Below, piece by piece: positions 44,584-55,676 of a DNA stretch of 64,000 bases. Within the stretch, counting starts at the first letter, position 1. The number at the start of each line of letters is the position of its first letter. Source of the stretch: Actinomycetota bacterium. GTDB lineage: Bacteria > Actinomycetota > Acidimicrobiia > Acidimicrobiales > Poriferisodalaceae. The position numbers and the translations under genes are program-made. Where the stretch lies: assembly GCA_014238065.1 (NCBI GenBank), contig JABABU010000036.1, positions 62,001-126,000 of the forward strand, given 5' to 3'. The notes beneath the pieces were generated by a model. The model was not told the DNA's origin and did no database searches. It was given only the letters and a program-made list of their open reading frames with translations.

Positions 44584-45483
44584 GTGAACGTTCACAAGCT
44601 GCCCCATCGGCCCATGCCGAACCTGACGGTTCAGCAACTCGAATACCTCGTCGCTGCTGCCGATGCCACCACTCATTCTGAGGCCGCTGCAGGCCTCGGG
44701 GTGTCTGCGTCTGCGCTGAGCCAAGGACTCGCCGAACTGTCACGCAGGGTCGGCCTCACGATTTTCGAGAAGGACGGCCGTAGTCAGAAGGTCCGCCCCC
44801 AGGCGGAACCCGTCGTCGAACATGCTCGCCGCGTGCTCGCATCAACAGCCGACCTGGGGAGGTACATCGAACGAACACGATCCGGAACTGCTGGTCTCGT
44901 GCGCGTCGGAATGATCGACGCGGCAGCGGTCGATCACTTCGCAGGCGCACTCCACGCCATTCGCCACGACCGACCAGACATCGATCTGCATCTGACGGTC
45001 GGGCCCTCTGGCGGACTGTTCGCTGCGCTCGAGCAGGGCCATCTCGACATCGTGGTCGGGGTCAAACCCGATACTTCGATCCCTTCGGTGGTGTGGGTCG
45101 ACCTCATGACCGAAGGACTGCGGGTCTATGCACCGCCAGGCGCCGCGACAGTCGACCCCGCGAAGTGGGGTCCGTGGGTCACATTCCCCGAAGGCTCTCA
45201 CTCACGAAAGCTCATCGCGGCTTCGCTACGGCGATCTGGTGCCTCTTTCGACGTTGTCGCCGAATCACATCAGCCTGAGGTTCTCCGAGAGATGGTCAAA
45301 CTCGGCCTCGGATGGACAGTACTGCCATCGGTGCAGGCTGAAAGGACCCCCGGCGAGCTCGTACCGGCCAGACGCGAACCGGTCGCTCACCGCGAGCTCG
45401 TTGTTGCGTGGCGAGACTCAGCGGTGACTCCAGAGGCGGCTGTGACCTTGCGCGATTCGCTGGTCGATTTCACGTCGAGCTGA
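44584..45483 (+). CDS. LysR family transcriptional regulator, divergent from ino1
   Basis: 299 residues from a GTG at 44584 (an ATG ten codons on is possible). The helix-turn-helix is LTVQQLEYLVAAADATTHSEAAAGLGVSASALSQGLAELSRRVGLTIFEKDGR, with the LysR linker helix and the substrate-binding domain (VRVGMIDAAAVDHFAG, LEQGHLDIVVG, VLREMVKLGLGWTVLPSVQ). Divergent placement across a short region with two dyads suggests autoregulation and control of ino1, perhaps by inositol or a precursor. Corynebacteria use an unrelated LacI-type regulator for this task. The ligand is unknown. Confidence 0.92.
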   Translation: MNVHKLPHRPMPNLTVQQLEYLVAAADATTHSEAAAGLGVSASALSQGLAELSRRVGLTIFEKDGRSQKVRPQAEPVVEHARRVLASTADLGRYIERTRSGTAGLVRVGMIDAAAVDHFAGALHAIRHDRPDIDLHLTVGPSGGLFAALEQGHLDIVVGVKPDTSIPSVVWVDLMTEGLRVYAPPGAATVDPAKWGPWVTFPEGSHSRKLIAASLRRSGASFDVVAESHQPEVLREMVKLGLGWTVLPSVQAERTPGELVPARREPVAHRELVVAWRDSAVTPEAAVTLRDSLVDFTSS

Positions 45484-45523
45484 CGCGTTTGCGTAACAAC
45501 AGTCCTTCGGCCAAGGTCAGCGC

Positions 45524-47002
45524 ATGAGAATCGCAGTTGGCGGCATCGAGCACGAGACGAACACCTTTGCAGTGGGGTGCTTCGGGCTCACGGAACTCGA
45601 CGACTTCCACCACTATCGGGGCGATCGACTGATTCGTACCGCAGAGACTCGGACCGCCACCGGTGGCATCATTCACGAGGCGCTGGAACGTGGCCACGAC
45701 GTCGTGCCCACCTACTACGCCATGGCAACGCCGTCGGGCACGATCTCGGCGAGTGCCTACCAGACGATGAAGGCCGAGCTCGTCGATCGACTGACCGAAG
45801 CGATGCCACTCGATGCGGTCGCACTTGCAATCCATGGCGCCGGCGTGGCCGAAGGCATCGACGACCTCGAAGCTGACCTCGCCTCTGCGGTCCGGCTCGC
45901 CGTTGGCAACGGCGTTGCTGTCGGTGCCACGCTCGACCTCCACGGCAACTTGACTCAGCCGATGGGCGACTCGCTCGACCTCATGTTCGGGTGCCACTAC
46001 TACCCGCACGTGGACATGTACGAGCGCGGCGAGGAACTCGTCGGAGCCCTGGAAGACATGGTCAACGGCAAGTTCTCGCCGGTCAATCACATCGAAAGGC
46101 TGCCGTTCCTGACCCCGACGAGTGGTACCGCTCAGCCGCCAGCGGGCCTCACCAACGAACGATGCGCCGAAGCCGAGCGACTCGACGGCGTGATCGACTG
46201 CACTTTTTTCCACGGGTTCGCGCACACCGACTGCGGTCCGGCTGGCGCTTCGATCACTGTGACAACCAACGGCGATGCCGAGCTGGCGGCCAGGGTCGCA
46301 CGCGATGTGGCCCTCGACGTGTGGGCCAGGCGCGAGAGCTTCACCGTCGAGGCTGTCAGCGAACACTCGGCACTCACCATCGCCAAACGCATCATCGAGG
46401 AGAAGGGTGGGCCTGTCGTGATGAACGACACGGCAGACAACCCAGGAGGTGGAGCACCGGGCGATGCGACCCATCTGCTCCGGTCGATTCTCGACGCCAA
46501 CCCCGAGCGGACGTGCTTCGGTTTCGTGTACGACGCAGCCACCGCCACTGCCGCCCACGAGGCAGGGGTAGGTGCGGTCATCAACATCTCGCTCGGCGGA
46601 CACCACGACGCGATGCACGGCGAGCCGATCGAGACAGAGGCCTACGTCAAGGCGCTGACCGATGGACGATTCATCTACACGTCGAAGATGCTCGAGGGGG
46701 TCCCGGCCAATCTCGGACTCTCGGCCCGTCTCGTGATCGGCAATGTCGATGTCATCGTCACGTCGGTACGCGATCAGACATTCGACGACGAAGTCTTCAC
46801 CCTCCACGGCATCGACGTCACGACCTACGACCTCGTCGCGGTCAAGAGCAGCCAACACTTCCGGGCCGGCTTCACCGACCTCGCAACCGAGATAGTCACC
46901 GCAGACACGCCAGGCCTGACGAGCAGGACCCTCGATAGTTTCACCTACGAACACCTCGACGGCCCTCGTTACCCACTCGACCCCGAACTGAGCTACCCGT
47001 AG
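45524..47002 (+). CDS. M81 family metallopeptidase (MlrC-like)
   Basis: 492 residues. The N-terminal RIAVGGIEHETNTF and the ATLDLHGNLT and GCHYYPHVDMYERG segments carry the zinc-binding residues of the MlrC (microcystinase C) family; DTADNPGGGAPGDATHLL and EAYVKALTDG are further family marks. The best known member acts on a microcystin breakdown product, but most members act in unknown small-peptide or amide metabolism. No signal peptide. The start ATG is 40 bases behind the LysR gene, in the same direction, and a short gap follows to the SDR gene. Substrate unknown. Confidence 0.88.
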   Translation: MRIAVGGIEHETNTFAVGCFGLTELDDFHHYRGDRLIRTAETRTATGGIIHEALERGHDVVPTYYAMATPSGTISASAYQTMKAELVDRLTEAMPLDAVALAIHGAGVAEGIDDLEADLASAVRLAVGNGVAVGATLDLHGNLTQPMGDSLDLMFGCHYYPHVDMYERGEELVGALEDMVNGKFSPVNHIERLPFLTPTSGTAQPPAGLTNERCAEAERLDGVIDCTFFHGFAHTDCGPAGASITVTTNGDAELAARVARDVALDVWARRESFTVEAVSEHSALTIAKRIIEEKGGPVVMNDTADNPGGGAPGDATHLLRSILDANPERTCFGFVYDAATATAAHEAGVGAVINISLGGHHDAMHGEPIETEAYVKALTDGRFIYTSKMLEGVPANLGLSARLVIGNVDVIVTSVRDQTFDDEVFTLHGIDVTTYDLVAVKSSQHFRAGFTDLATEIVTADTPGLTSRTLDSFTYEHLDGPRYPLDPELSYP

Positions 47003-47029
47003 GGTGAGAGTCGAGGAGATCCCGACAAC

Positions 47030-47845
47030 ATGGAACTGAACGGGGCACACGTCCTCGTGACCGGCGGGTCTCGAGGAATCGGAGAGGCGCTGGCGCGCCA
47101 GTTTGCCGCGGCCGGAGCCAAAGTCAGCGTAGTGGCGCGGAGCAAAGCCGAACTCGAGCGAGTGGCGGCCGACATCGGCGGCACCGCCTTCGTGACCGAC
47201 CTCCTCGATCAGCACCAGGTCGACGACCTGATCGGTCGGGTCGAAGCCCAGGCGGGCCCGATCGACGTACTGGTCAACAACGCCGGGCTCGAGACAGATG
47301 ACCAGCACGCCAACGTCGACATCGAGCGCATCAGAGCGCTCTCGCGGGTCAATTTCGAAGCGCCGATGGTGCTGACCCGAAACGTGATCCGCGGCATGCA
47401 CGCAAGGGGCAAGGGACACCTCGTGTTCCTCTCTTCGGTCGCCGGCACCTCTGGTTTTCCGGGGATAGCGACCTACGCCGGCACGAAGGCGGGCATCAAC
47501 AACTTTGTCGCGTCGATCCGACTCGAACTGAAGCACACCGCCATCAAGACCACGGTGATAGCGCCTGGTCCGGTGGATACGCGAATGTGGGACGCGCTCG
47601 AGGATGCTCCATACGCGACGGCGATGCTCAAACGCATGCGGATCCTTCTTCCGAAGATGTCGCCGGAGAAGCTCGCCAGACGCTCCGTGGCTGCCGTTCG
47701 CTCAGACCGCCGGCACGTCCGGCATCCAAAGCGTCTGATGCTGACCAACTTCCTGCCGATGGAACTCCCAAGGCGACTCGGGGCGGCTTTGCTCATGGGC
47801 ATCAAACTCGACGCCCCACCCCCGCCGAGGTCAACTGAGGACTAG
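47030..47845 (+). CDS. Short-chain dehydrogenase/reductase
   Basis: 271 residues. NAD(P)-binding VLVTGGSRGIGEALARQF, NNAG, the catalytic Ser in LSSVAGTSGF and Tyr-x3-Lys in ATYAGTKAGI are complete. The C-terminus carries RHVRHPKRLMLTNFLPMELPRRLG, a positively charged, hydrophobic stretch that may sit on the membrane surface, as in some lipid-acting SDRs. Substrate unknown. Its TAG stop overlaps that of the convergent thiamine-diphosphate gene in a CTAG palindrome. Confidence 0.92.
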   Translation: MELNGAHVLVTGGSRGIGEALARQFAAAGAKVSVVARSKAELERVAADIGGTAFVTDLLDQHQVDDLIGRVEAQAGPIDVLVNNAGLETDDQHANVDIERIRALSRVNFEAPMVLTRNVIRGMHARGKGHLVFLSSVAGTSGFPGIATYAGTKAGINNFVASIRLELKHTAIKTTVIAPGPVDTRMWDALEDAPYATAMLKRMRILLPKMSPEKLARRSVAAVRSDRRHVRHPKRLMLTNFLPMELPRRLGAALLMGIKLDAPPPPRSTED

Positions 47846-49482
47846 ACGTAGGTGGATCCCTTCATGGCGCCTTTGTCCTGACGGATCTCGACGTTGACGA
47901 GGGCCGGTTTACCGCTGGCGAAGGCGCGTCGGAGAGCAGGAACGATGTCGCCCGGTTCGGTCACGTGCTCGCCGTGGCCGCCGAGAGCTTCCACGACCTT
48001 GTCGTAGCGGGTGTAGTTCAGCTCCGTCGCCACCAGACGATCCTCGCCGTAGAGCATTGCCTGAGGACGCATCATCTGGCCCCACGCCGCGTCGTTGCCC
48101 ATGACGCCAACGATGGGCAGTCCGAACCGGACAGCTGTGTCGTACTCGAAGCCGTTCAGTCCGAACGAGCCGTCACCGTAGATGATGAGCACCCGCTTGT
48201 CGGGAAACGCCTTCTGTGCGGCCAACGCGAAGGGCATGCCGACACCGAGGGTGCCGAGCGGACCGGGGTCCATCCATGTCCCGTTGCGTGGGACGCTGAC
48301 GACCTTGCTCGCTTGGGCAACGATGTCGCCGCCGTCGCCGATGACGATCATGTCGTCATCGATCACCGACGCAATGTCGCGGCACAGCCGCTGCGGGTCG
48401 ATCGGCGTCTCGTCGCTGTTGAGCAAGGCGGAGAGCTGCTCCTCGAGGCGGGCTTCTTCGGCTTGCAGTTCGTTGCGCCGATCGGTCCACTTTCGATCTA
48501 CACCTCGATCGACCATGCGATCCGTCAATGCTCTGAAGTTCACTCCGAGGTTGCCGGCCAGTCCAACATCGGCTGGCCGATTCTGACCGATCAACGTCTC
48601 GTCCAGATCAAGCTGAACGATTTTTGCGTCCGGCGGAATCGCGGCCCCGAACTTCATGCGGAAGTCGAGCAGCGTTCCGGCGAGGATGACGAGATCGGCT
48701 TCCTTCAGCGCTTGACGTCGTGTCCGATTGCAGAACTGGGCGTTGTCCCAGGGCACTTGACCGCGGCCCATGCCGTTCACAAAGCAGGGCATCGCTGTCG
48801 CATCCAGGAACTGGACGAGAGCTGGTCCACCTTCGCTCCATTTCAGCGACGTGCCAGCCATCACCATGGGACGATCTGCGGCCGCGATCAGGTCGATCGC
48901 CTCGTCGACCAGGTGAGCCGGTGCGCTGCCCGCCACCCGATAGTCCCTGAATTTCGGAATCGTCGCGGTGTCGAGGTCGATCGGTGCGTGTAGAACGTCC
49001 ATCGGAATCTCCAGGAACGAGGGTCCTGGAACACCAGAGAGCGCGTTGCGAACGGCCAGTTCGATGTACTCGCCAATACGGCTGGTCTGGAGGCATGCGT
49101 CCGACCATTTCGACACAGGCCGCATCAGCGAAACGTGATCCATTTCCTGCAGAGAGCCGCGACGCATGTTGTCGAAAGGCCCTTGCCCTCCAATCACAAC
49201 GATGGGCGAATTCGCCCTCCACGCGTTGGCCACACCGGTCACGCCATCCGTGACTCCCGGGCCCGCTGTGAGAACAGCCACTCCGACCCGGCCAGGATGC
49301 AATCGCGCCCAAGCGTCAGCTGCATGAACCGCCGCCTGCTCGTGACGTACGTCTATGACCTCGATGCCCTCGTCCAGGCAGCCGTCGTAGATTCCCATCA
49401 CGTGGCCGCCTGAGAGCGTGAAAACACAATTGACACCAGCCGCCTTCAGCGCTCTGGCCGCGAGCTTTCCTCCATGCGTCAT
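47842..49482 (-). CDS. Thiamine diphosphate-dependent enzyme, acetolactate synthase-like
   Basis: 546 residues from ATG 49482 behind GGAGGAAACAG; the frame is open 33 bases further. Family elements: catalytic Glu in DVRHEQAAVHAADAWAR, GPGVTDGVTGVANAW, and the cofactor-binding GDGSFGLNGFEYDTAVRFGLPIVGVMGNDAAWGQMMRP (read in segments), with GPLGTLGVGMPFALAAQKA. Members include acetolactate synthase large subunits, oxalyl-CoA decarboxylase and glyoxylate carboligase. No regulatory small subunit is next to it, so a biosynthetic ilvB is unlikely. Divergent from the GHMP kinase gene by 45 bases. Confidence 0.9.
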   Translation of the reverse strand: MTHGGKLAARALKAAGVNCVFTLSGGHVMGIYDGCLDEGIEVIDVRHEQAAVHAADAWARLHPGRVGVAVLTAGPGVTDGVTGVANAWRANSPIVVIGGQGPFDNMRRGSLQEMDHVSLMRPVSKWSDACLQTSRIGEYIELAVRNALSGVPGPSFLEIPMDVLHAPIDLDTATIPKFRDYRVAGSAPAHLVDEAIDLIAAADRPMVMAGTSLKWSEGGPALVQFLDATAMPCFVNGMGRGQVPWDNAQFCNRTRRQALKEADLVILAGTLLDFRMKFGAAIPPDAKIVQLDLDETLIGQNRPADVGLAGNLGVNFRALTDRMVDRGVDRKWTDRRNELQAEEARLEEQLSALLNSDETPIDPQRLCRDIASVIDDDMIVIGDGGDIVAQASKVVSVPRNGTWMDPGPLGTLGVGMPFALAAQKAFPDKRVLIIYGDGSFGLNGFEYDTAVRFGLPIVGVMGNDAAWGQMMRPQAMLYGEDRLVATELNYTRYDKVVEALGGHGEHVTEPGDIVPALRRAFASGKPALVNVEIRQDKGAMKGSTYV

Positions 49483-49527
49483 CTGTTTCCTCCGGTGAGC
49501 GACGTCCGCCGACATTAGAGTGTCTCA

Positions 49528-50337
49528 GTGATCATTTCGGTACCGTGCTCGACGGCCAACATCGGTCCGGGATTCGACACCCTCGGCATCGCGCTGAGTA
49601 TCACCATGGACGTCGAGATCGGTGCAGCGACGCTTCCCGAGGCCGACGAGTGGCACAGCGCCGTGAAAGCATTCCGCAGAGCGGGTGGAACCGGCCCTCT
49701 CGGAGCATCCACGAAGATCCCGCCTGGCAAGGGAATGGGCTACAGCGGCGCCGGAAAAGTTGCGGGCTACGCAGCCGCCCTCATCCAAGCTGGTCGAAAC
49801 CTCGACGAGGCGCGAGACGAGGTGTTCGCACTGGCTGCAGAGGCCGAAGGTCACCCGGACAACGCAGCGCCCTCCACCTACGGTGGTCTGACCATCACGG
49901 CCGCCGGCCGAGTTCTGCTGCTGCCGATACCTGCCGACCTTCGTGTCGTGGTCTGGGTGCCTGACAGGGAAACCTCGACGAAGGCATCGCGTGGAACCTT
50001 GCCGAAGACCATCAGCCACGCCGATGCGACCTACAACATCGGGATGGTTGCGATGCTCGTCGGCGCCCTCGCCACCGGCGACCTCGAGGCGCTGGCCTCA
50101 TCGTGTGACGACCGGCTTCACCAACCATTCCGTCTCGAAGCGGTGCCGGAAACAGCAGAAGCGATGGTCACCGCACGCGAGGCCGGCGCCTTGGCGGCAT
50201 GGCTCAGCGGCTCAGGGCCGTGCATGGCATGTCTCGTCGAGCCGGCAAAGGCCGATCAGGTTGCTACTGCTCTTCCGACCGTCGGCGGGCACACGAAGAT
50301 TCTCGACATCGCACCAGGCGCGCACATCCTGTCTTGA
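49528..50337 (+). CDS. GHMP kinase, homoserine kinase-like
   Basis: 269 residues from a GTG at 49528. The first motif IISVPCSTANIGPGFDTLGIALSI is that of homoserine kinase (ThrB). The ATP-binding motif 2, PxxxGLGSSAA, reads here IPPGKGMGYSGAGKVAG, an unusual form, and the C-terminal motif is WLSGSGPCMACLVEP. At 269 residues it is shorter than usual ThrB (about 300). It may be a homoserine kinase or a related small-molecule GHMP kinase; the loop change makes the substrate uncertain. No other threonine-pathway gene is nearby. Confidence 0.75.
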   Translation: MIISVPCSTANIGPGFDTLGIALSITMDVEIGAATLPEADEWHSAVKAFRRAGGTGPLGASTKIPPGKGMGYSGAGKVAGYAAALIQAGRNLDEARDEVFALAAEAEGHPDNAAPSTYGGLTITAAGRVLLLPIPADLRVVVWVPDRETSTKASRGTLPKTISHADATYNIGMVAMLVGALATGDLEALASSCDDRLHQPFRLEAVPETAEAMVTAREAGALAAWLSGSGPCMACLVEPAKADQVATALPTVGGHTKILDIAPGAHILS

Positions 50338-50673
50338 CCTGAACTCGAGATCCAACAGCCTTCTCTTCATGGCCTTGCTGATCACGCTGCTCGCTGAACT
50401 GACGTTTGTACAACGGTGACCACCTTCAGCGGCACAGCAGACGTGTTCGAATCATCGAGCAGGCTGAACCATCGCTTCGTCGGACGGGGTCGAGACGTCG
50501 GCCTTCGCGGCAGAGCCGCATGGCCGAGTCGGAGTGGCCGCATCGGGCTCCGGTGCGGGATTCGACGAGTCCTGGATCGTCGAACTGTGATGGCGAAGCC
50601 CAAGCCGCAACGCGACACGTTCCTCGAAGCTCTGAGAGCGATCGTCAGCATCTCGAAGCCGTACCATCAAGGG
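50338..50673. other. 336-base region upstream of mutA
   Basis: I see no gene I trust. The mutA frame is open back to 50416, but that stretch is Arg-rich and lacks mutase homology, so the mutA start is placed at 50674 where the homology begins. No cobalamin riboswitch-like structure is recognisable by eye, though the operon makes a B12 enzyme. An AT-rich TGACGTTTGTACAACGG at about 50400 may be part of a promoter. Confidence 0.4.
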
Positions 50674-52538
50674 ATGGCAGACGACGCAACGTTGACCAGC
50701 CGTGAGCGCTGGGAGGCTTCGGCCACGAAGGCACTGAGAGGCGCCAGTCTCGAGTCGCTGGTGAACACGACGCTCGACGGCATCGAGATTGCTCCGCTGT
50801 ACACACGAGCTGCCGTCGCTCATCTCCGCGGCGACGAGATGCCAGGGTCGGGGTCGTTCAGACGTGGCGGCACAGCGAACGCCACAGCCACTGGCTGGGA
50901 GATGCGCCAGACCCATCACTGTGGCACCGACGGCGTGAACAGCGCGATCCTCGACGATCTCGAGAAAGGCATCACCGCCATCACGCTGAAAGACGTCACC
51001 GACGTCGACCTCTTGGACGTCGTTCTCGACGGTGTCCATCTCGACATGGTGCCCATACATCTTGCCCCAGGATCACGCGGTCCAGCGTTACGGGCCCTGA
51101 TGGCACTGTGGGAGCGAAGGGGTCACGATCCGGCAGAGATGTCGGGGTGTTTCGGTGTCGATCCCGTGGCCACTCTGGCGCGTCGAGGCTGGCTCACCCA
51201 CAGCCTCGACGATGGCCTCGCCACGTCGACGACGTTCGCCATACGGGCATCCGACACGATGTCCGGCATCGCCGTATACGACATCGACGGCACGGCGTTC
51301 AGTGACGCCGGAGCAAGCGACGCTCAGGAGATTGCAGCGGTGCTGTCCGGAGGCGTCCGGTACCTCAGAGCCATGGTCGAGGAAGGCCTGGCCGTCGAGA
51401 CGGCGGCCAGACAGCTGCAGTTCTCCATCTCTGTGGGCCCCGATCAGTTCGCCGGCATCGCCAAGCTCAGGGCCGCACGCCAGTGCTGGGCAAGGATCGT
51501 CGAATCCAGCGGAGGGATCCCGACTGCGAGGGGCATGTACATCCACGCGATCACCGCCTACGGAATGATCACGCGGCACGATCCGTGGGTGAACATGCTT
51601 CGGACCACGACCGCCGCGTTCGCGGCTGCCGTCGGCGGCGCCGACGCCATCACCGTTACCCCTTTCGACTCGGGCATCGGTCATCCCAGCGAACTCGGTC
51701 ACCGGATCGCCAGGAACACGCAATCGATCCTGTGCGAGGAGTCCCTGATCGGCGCCGTCGTCGATCCTGCAGGCGGCAGTTGGTATGTCGAAGACCTGAC
51801 CTCGAAACTGGCCGACAAGGCGTGGACGCACTTCCAGGCGGTCGAAGCACGCGGTGGCATTGGCGCCGCGCTGCTCGAAGGTTCCGCACAATCGGCTGTT
51901 GCGGGCGCGGTCGCCGAACGCCATCGCCGTGTCGCCACCAGAGCCGACGGGCTGGTCGGCACAAGCGAGTACCCAACGCTCGACGAGGTAGCGGTCGCGA
52001 TTCCATCCTCTCCATCTGCGCCTGTTCCGGGCGACGATGCCGTCATCACCTGCGAGGTCCTGATGCCACGGCGCTGGTCGCAAACCTTCGACGAGCTTCG
52101 AGCCGTCGCCGCTGCTGCCTCCGAGCCACCGACGGCCTTTCTCGCCAACCTCGGCCCGCCTGCTGTCCACAATGCCAGGGCAACGTTTGCCACCAACCTT
52201 CTGGCCTCCGGTGGCGTGAGAGCGATCGATGGCACGAGGTTGGATGACACCGGGTTGGATGACACCGGGTTGGATGACACAGACGCTGTGCTCAGTTCGT
52301 TCGCGGCAAGCCATGCTCACGCTGCGGTGATCTGCTCGTCCGACGCGGTGTATTCCCAACGAGCGGCAGCAACTGCGGCCGCGCTGAAGGCCGCGGGGTG
52401 CAAGTGGGTCTTGCTCGCCGGTGGGCCTGGCGAATCAGCAGATGCGCTTCGCGCCTCCGGCGTCGACGACTTCATTCATGTCGGTTGCGACGTCGTCGAA
52501 GCGTTGACCCATCTCCACGGTGCGATCGGGGTTGCACG

Positions 52539-52542
<4 letters not shown>
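50674..52542 (+). CDS. mutA: Methylmalonyl-CoA mutase small (beta) subunit
   Basis: 622 residues from ATG 50674. The TIM-barrel half shows [62 protein letters not shown] and [30 protein letters not shown]; the C-terminal flavodoxin-like domain lacks the B12-binding DxHxxG, as usual for the catalytically inactive subunit. The subunit pairs with MutB to convert methylmalonyl-CoA and succinyl-CoA. In the linker before the C-terminal domain, about residues 522-536, a five-residue LDDTG unit is repeated (bases 52239-52283). The stop overlaps the mutB start (ATGA). Confidence 0.93.
52239..52283. repeat. In-frame 15-base tandem repeat within mutA
   Basis: Unit GTTGGATGACACCGG at 52239-52253 and 52254-52268 is identical, and a third copy (52269-52283) differs in the last three bases. 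Because the unit is five codons long, copy-number change would keep the frame and lengthen the linker in steps of five residues (LDDTG). This looks like a slippage-generated coding minisatellite. Confidence 0.85.
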
Positions 52543-54680
<2,138 letters not shown>

Positions 54681-54686
54681 TCGCAG

Positions 54687-55676
54687 GTGTCGCAACCCTC
54701 TATCGATGCGTTGTACGACGGGGTGATCGCTGCCGATCGTTCCGCGATGGGACGAGCCATCACGCTCGTCGAATCAGTCAATCCAGAGCACCGCAACAGA
54801 GCACAGGAGCTGCTGACCAGGCTCCTCCCCCACGCCACCAGCAGCCACCGCGTCGGCATCACTGGCGTTCCCGGTGTCGGCAAGAGCACCTTTATCGACG
54901 AACTCGGTACGCGTCTCACCGCCACCGGGAGCCGGGTAGCTGTCCTCGCCGTCGACCCCACGAGCACCCGTACGGGCGGCAGCATCCTCGGCGACAAGAC
55001 CCGCATGGCTCGACTCGGAGTCGATCCGAACGCGTTCATCAGGCCAAGCCCGACCGCCGGGACACTCGGCGGTGTCTCTCGACGGACCAGAGAGACCGCC
55101 ACCGTCGTCGAAGCTGCCGGCTACGACACCGTGCTGATCGAGACCGTGGGTGTCGGCCAGAGCGAGACAGTTGTCGCCGAGATGGTCGACTTTTTCCTGG
55201 TGCTGATGTTGCCCGGCGCAGGAGACGAACTCCAGGGCATCAAGAAGGGTGTGCTCGAGTTGGCCGATTTGATCGCGGTCAACAAGGCCGACGGCGACAA
55301 CCAGACCGCGGCCCGTCACGCCGCCGCTGACTATTCGGCCGCGATCCGCCTGCTGCAGCCGGCATCGCCGACCTGGACACCACGCGTACTCATGTGCTCT
55401 GGCATTCATGGGACCGGCATCGACGACCTGTGGTCAGCAGTGCTGGAACATCGGGCAGCGATGAACGCTTCAGGCGAGTTGGCCGACAAACGCGGGGAGC
55501 AACGAGTGCGCTGGATGTGGGCGACGGTCGAAGACAGGATCACCACCGACTTGAGGAGCGACCCTTCGACCGCAGAGACGATCGCCGGACTCGAACTCGC
55601 GGTCCGCGACAACGTCACGACCGCAACGGCCGGCGCCGATCAACTCGTCGCCTGTTTCAGATCGGGTGCTCGATGA
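54687..55676 (+). CDS. meaB: Methylmalonyl-CoA mutase-associated GTPase MeaB
   Basis: 329 residues from a GTG at 54687. Walker A is GVPGVGKS at residues 60-67, with [22 protein letters not shown] (switch and base-contact region), ETVGVGQSE (Walker B side) and the NKAD guanine-specificity motif in [11 protein letters not shown]. MeaB proteins protect and reactivate the mutase by gating cobalamin exchange, in the cytosol. Its stop overlaps the kynureninase start (ATGA), so kynU is the fourth coupled gene of the operon. Confidence 0.95.
   Translation: MSQPSIDALYDGVIAADRSAMGRAITLVESVNPEHRNRAQELLTRLLPHATSSHRVGITGVPGVGKSTFIDELGTRLTATGSRVAVLAVDPTSTRTGGSILGDKTRMARLGVDPNAFIRPSPTAGTLGGVSRRTRETATVVEAAGYDTVLIETVGVGQSETVVAEMVDFFLVLMLPGAGDELQGIKKGVLELADLIAVNKADGDNQTAARHAAADYSAAIRLLQPASPTWTPRVLMCSGIHGTGIDDLWSAVLEHRAAMNASGELADKRGEQRVRWMWATVEDRITTDLRSDPSTAETIAGLELAVRDNVTTATAGADQLVACFRSGAR

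Noticed and set aside
45470-47536. Long 688-codon open frame on the minus strand
   Set aside because: It is antisense to the MlrC-type peptidase and SDR genes and has no recognisable motif; high GC makes such antisense frames common here.
50440-50600. GTTCGAATC-like and GGATTCGA-like tRNA T-loop look-alikes
   Set aside because: No acceptor stem, anticodon arm or correct T-stem pairing could be drawn around them.
50416-50673. Upstream extension of the mutA frame
   Set aside because: The added 86 residues are Arg-rich without mutase homology, and family homology starts right after the ATG at 50674.
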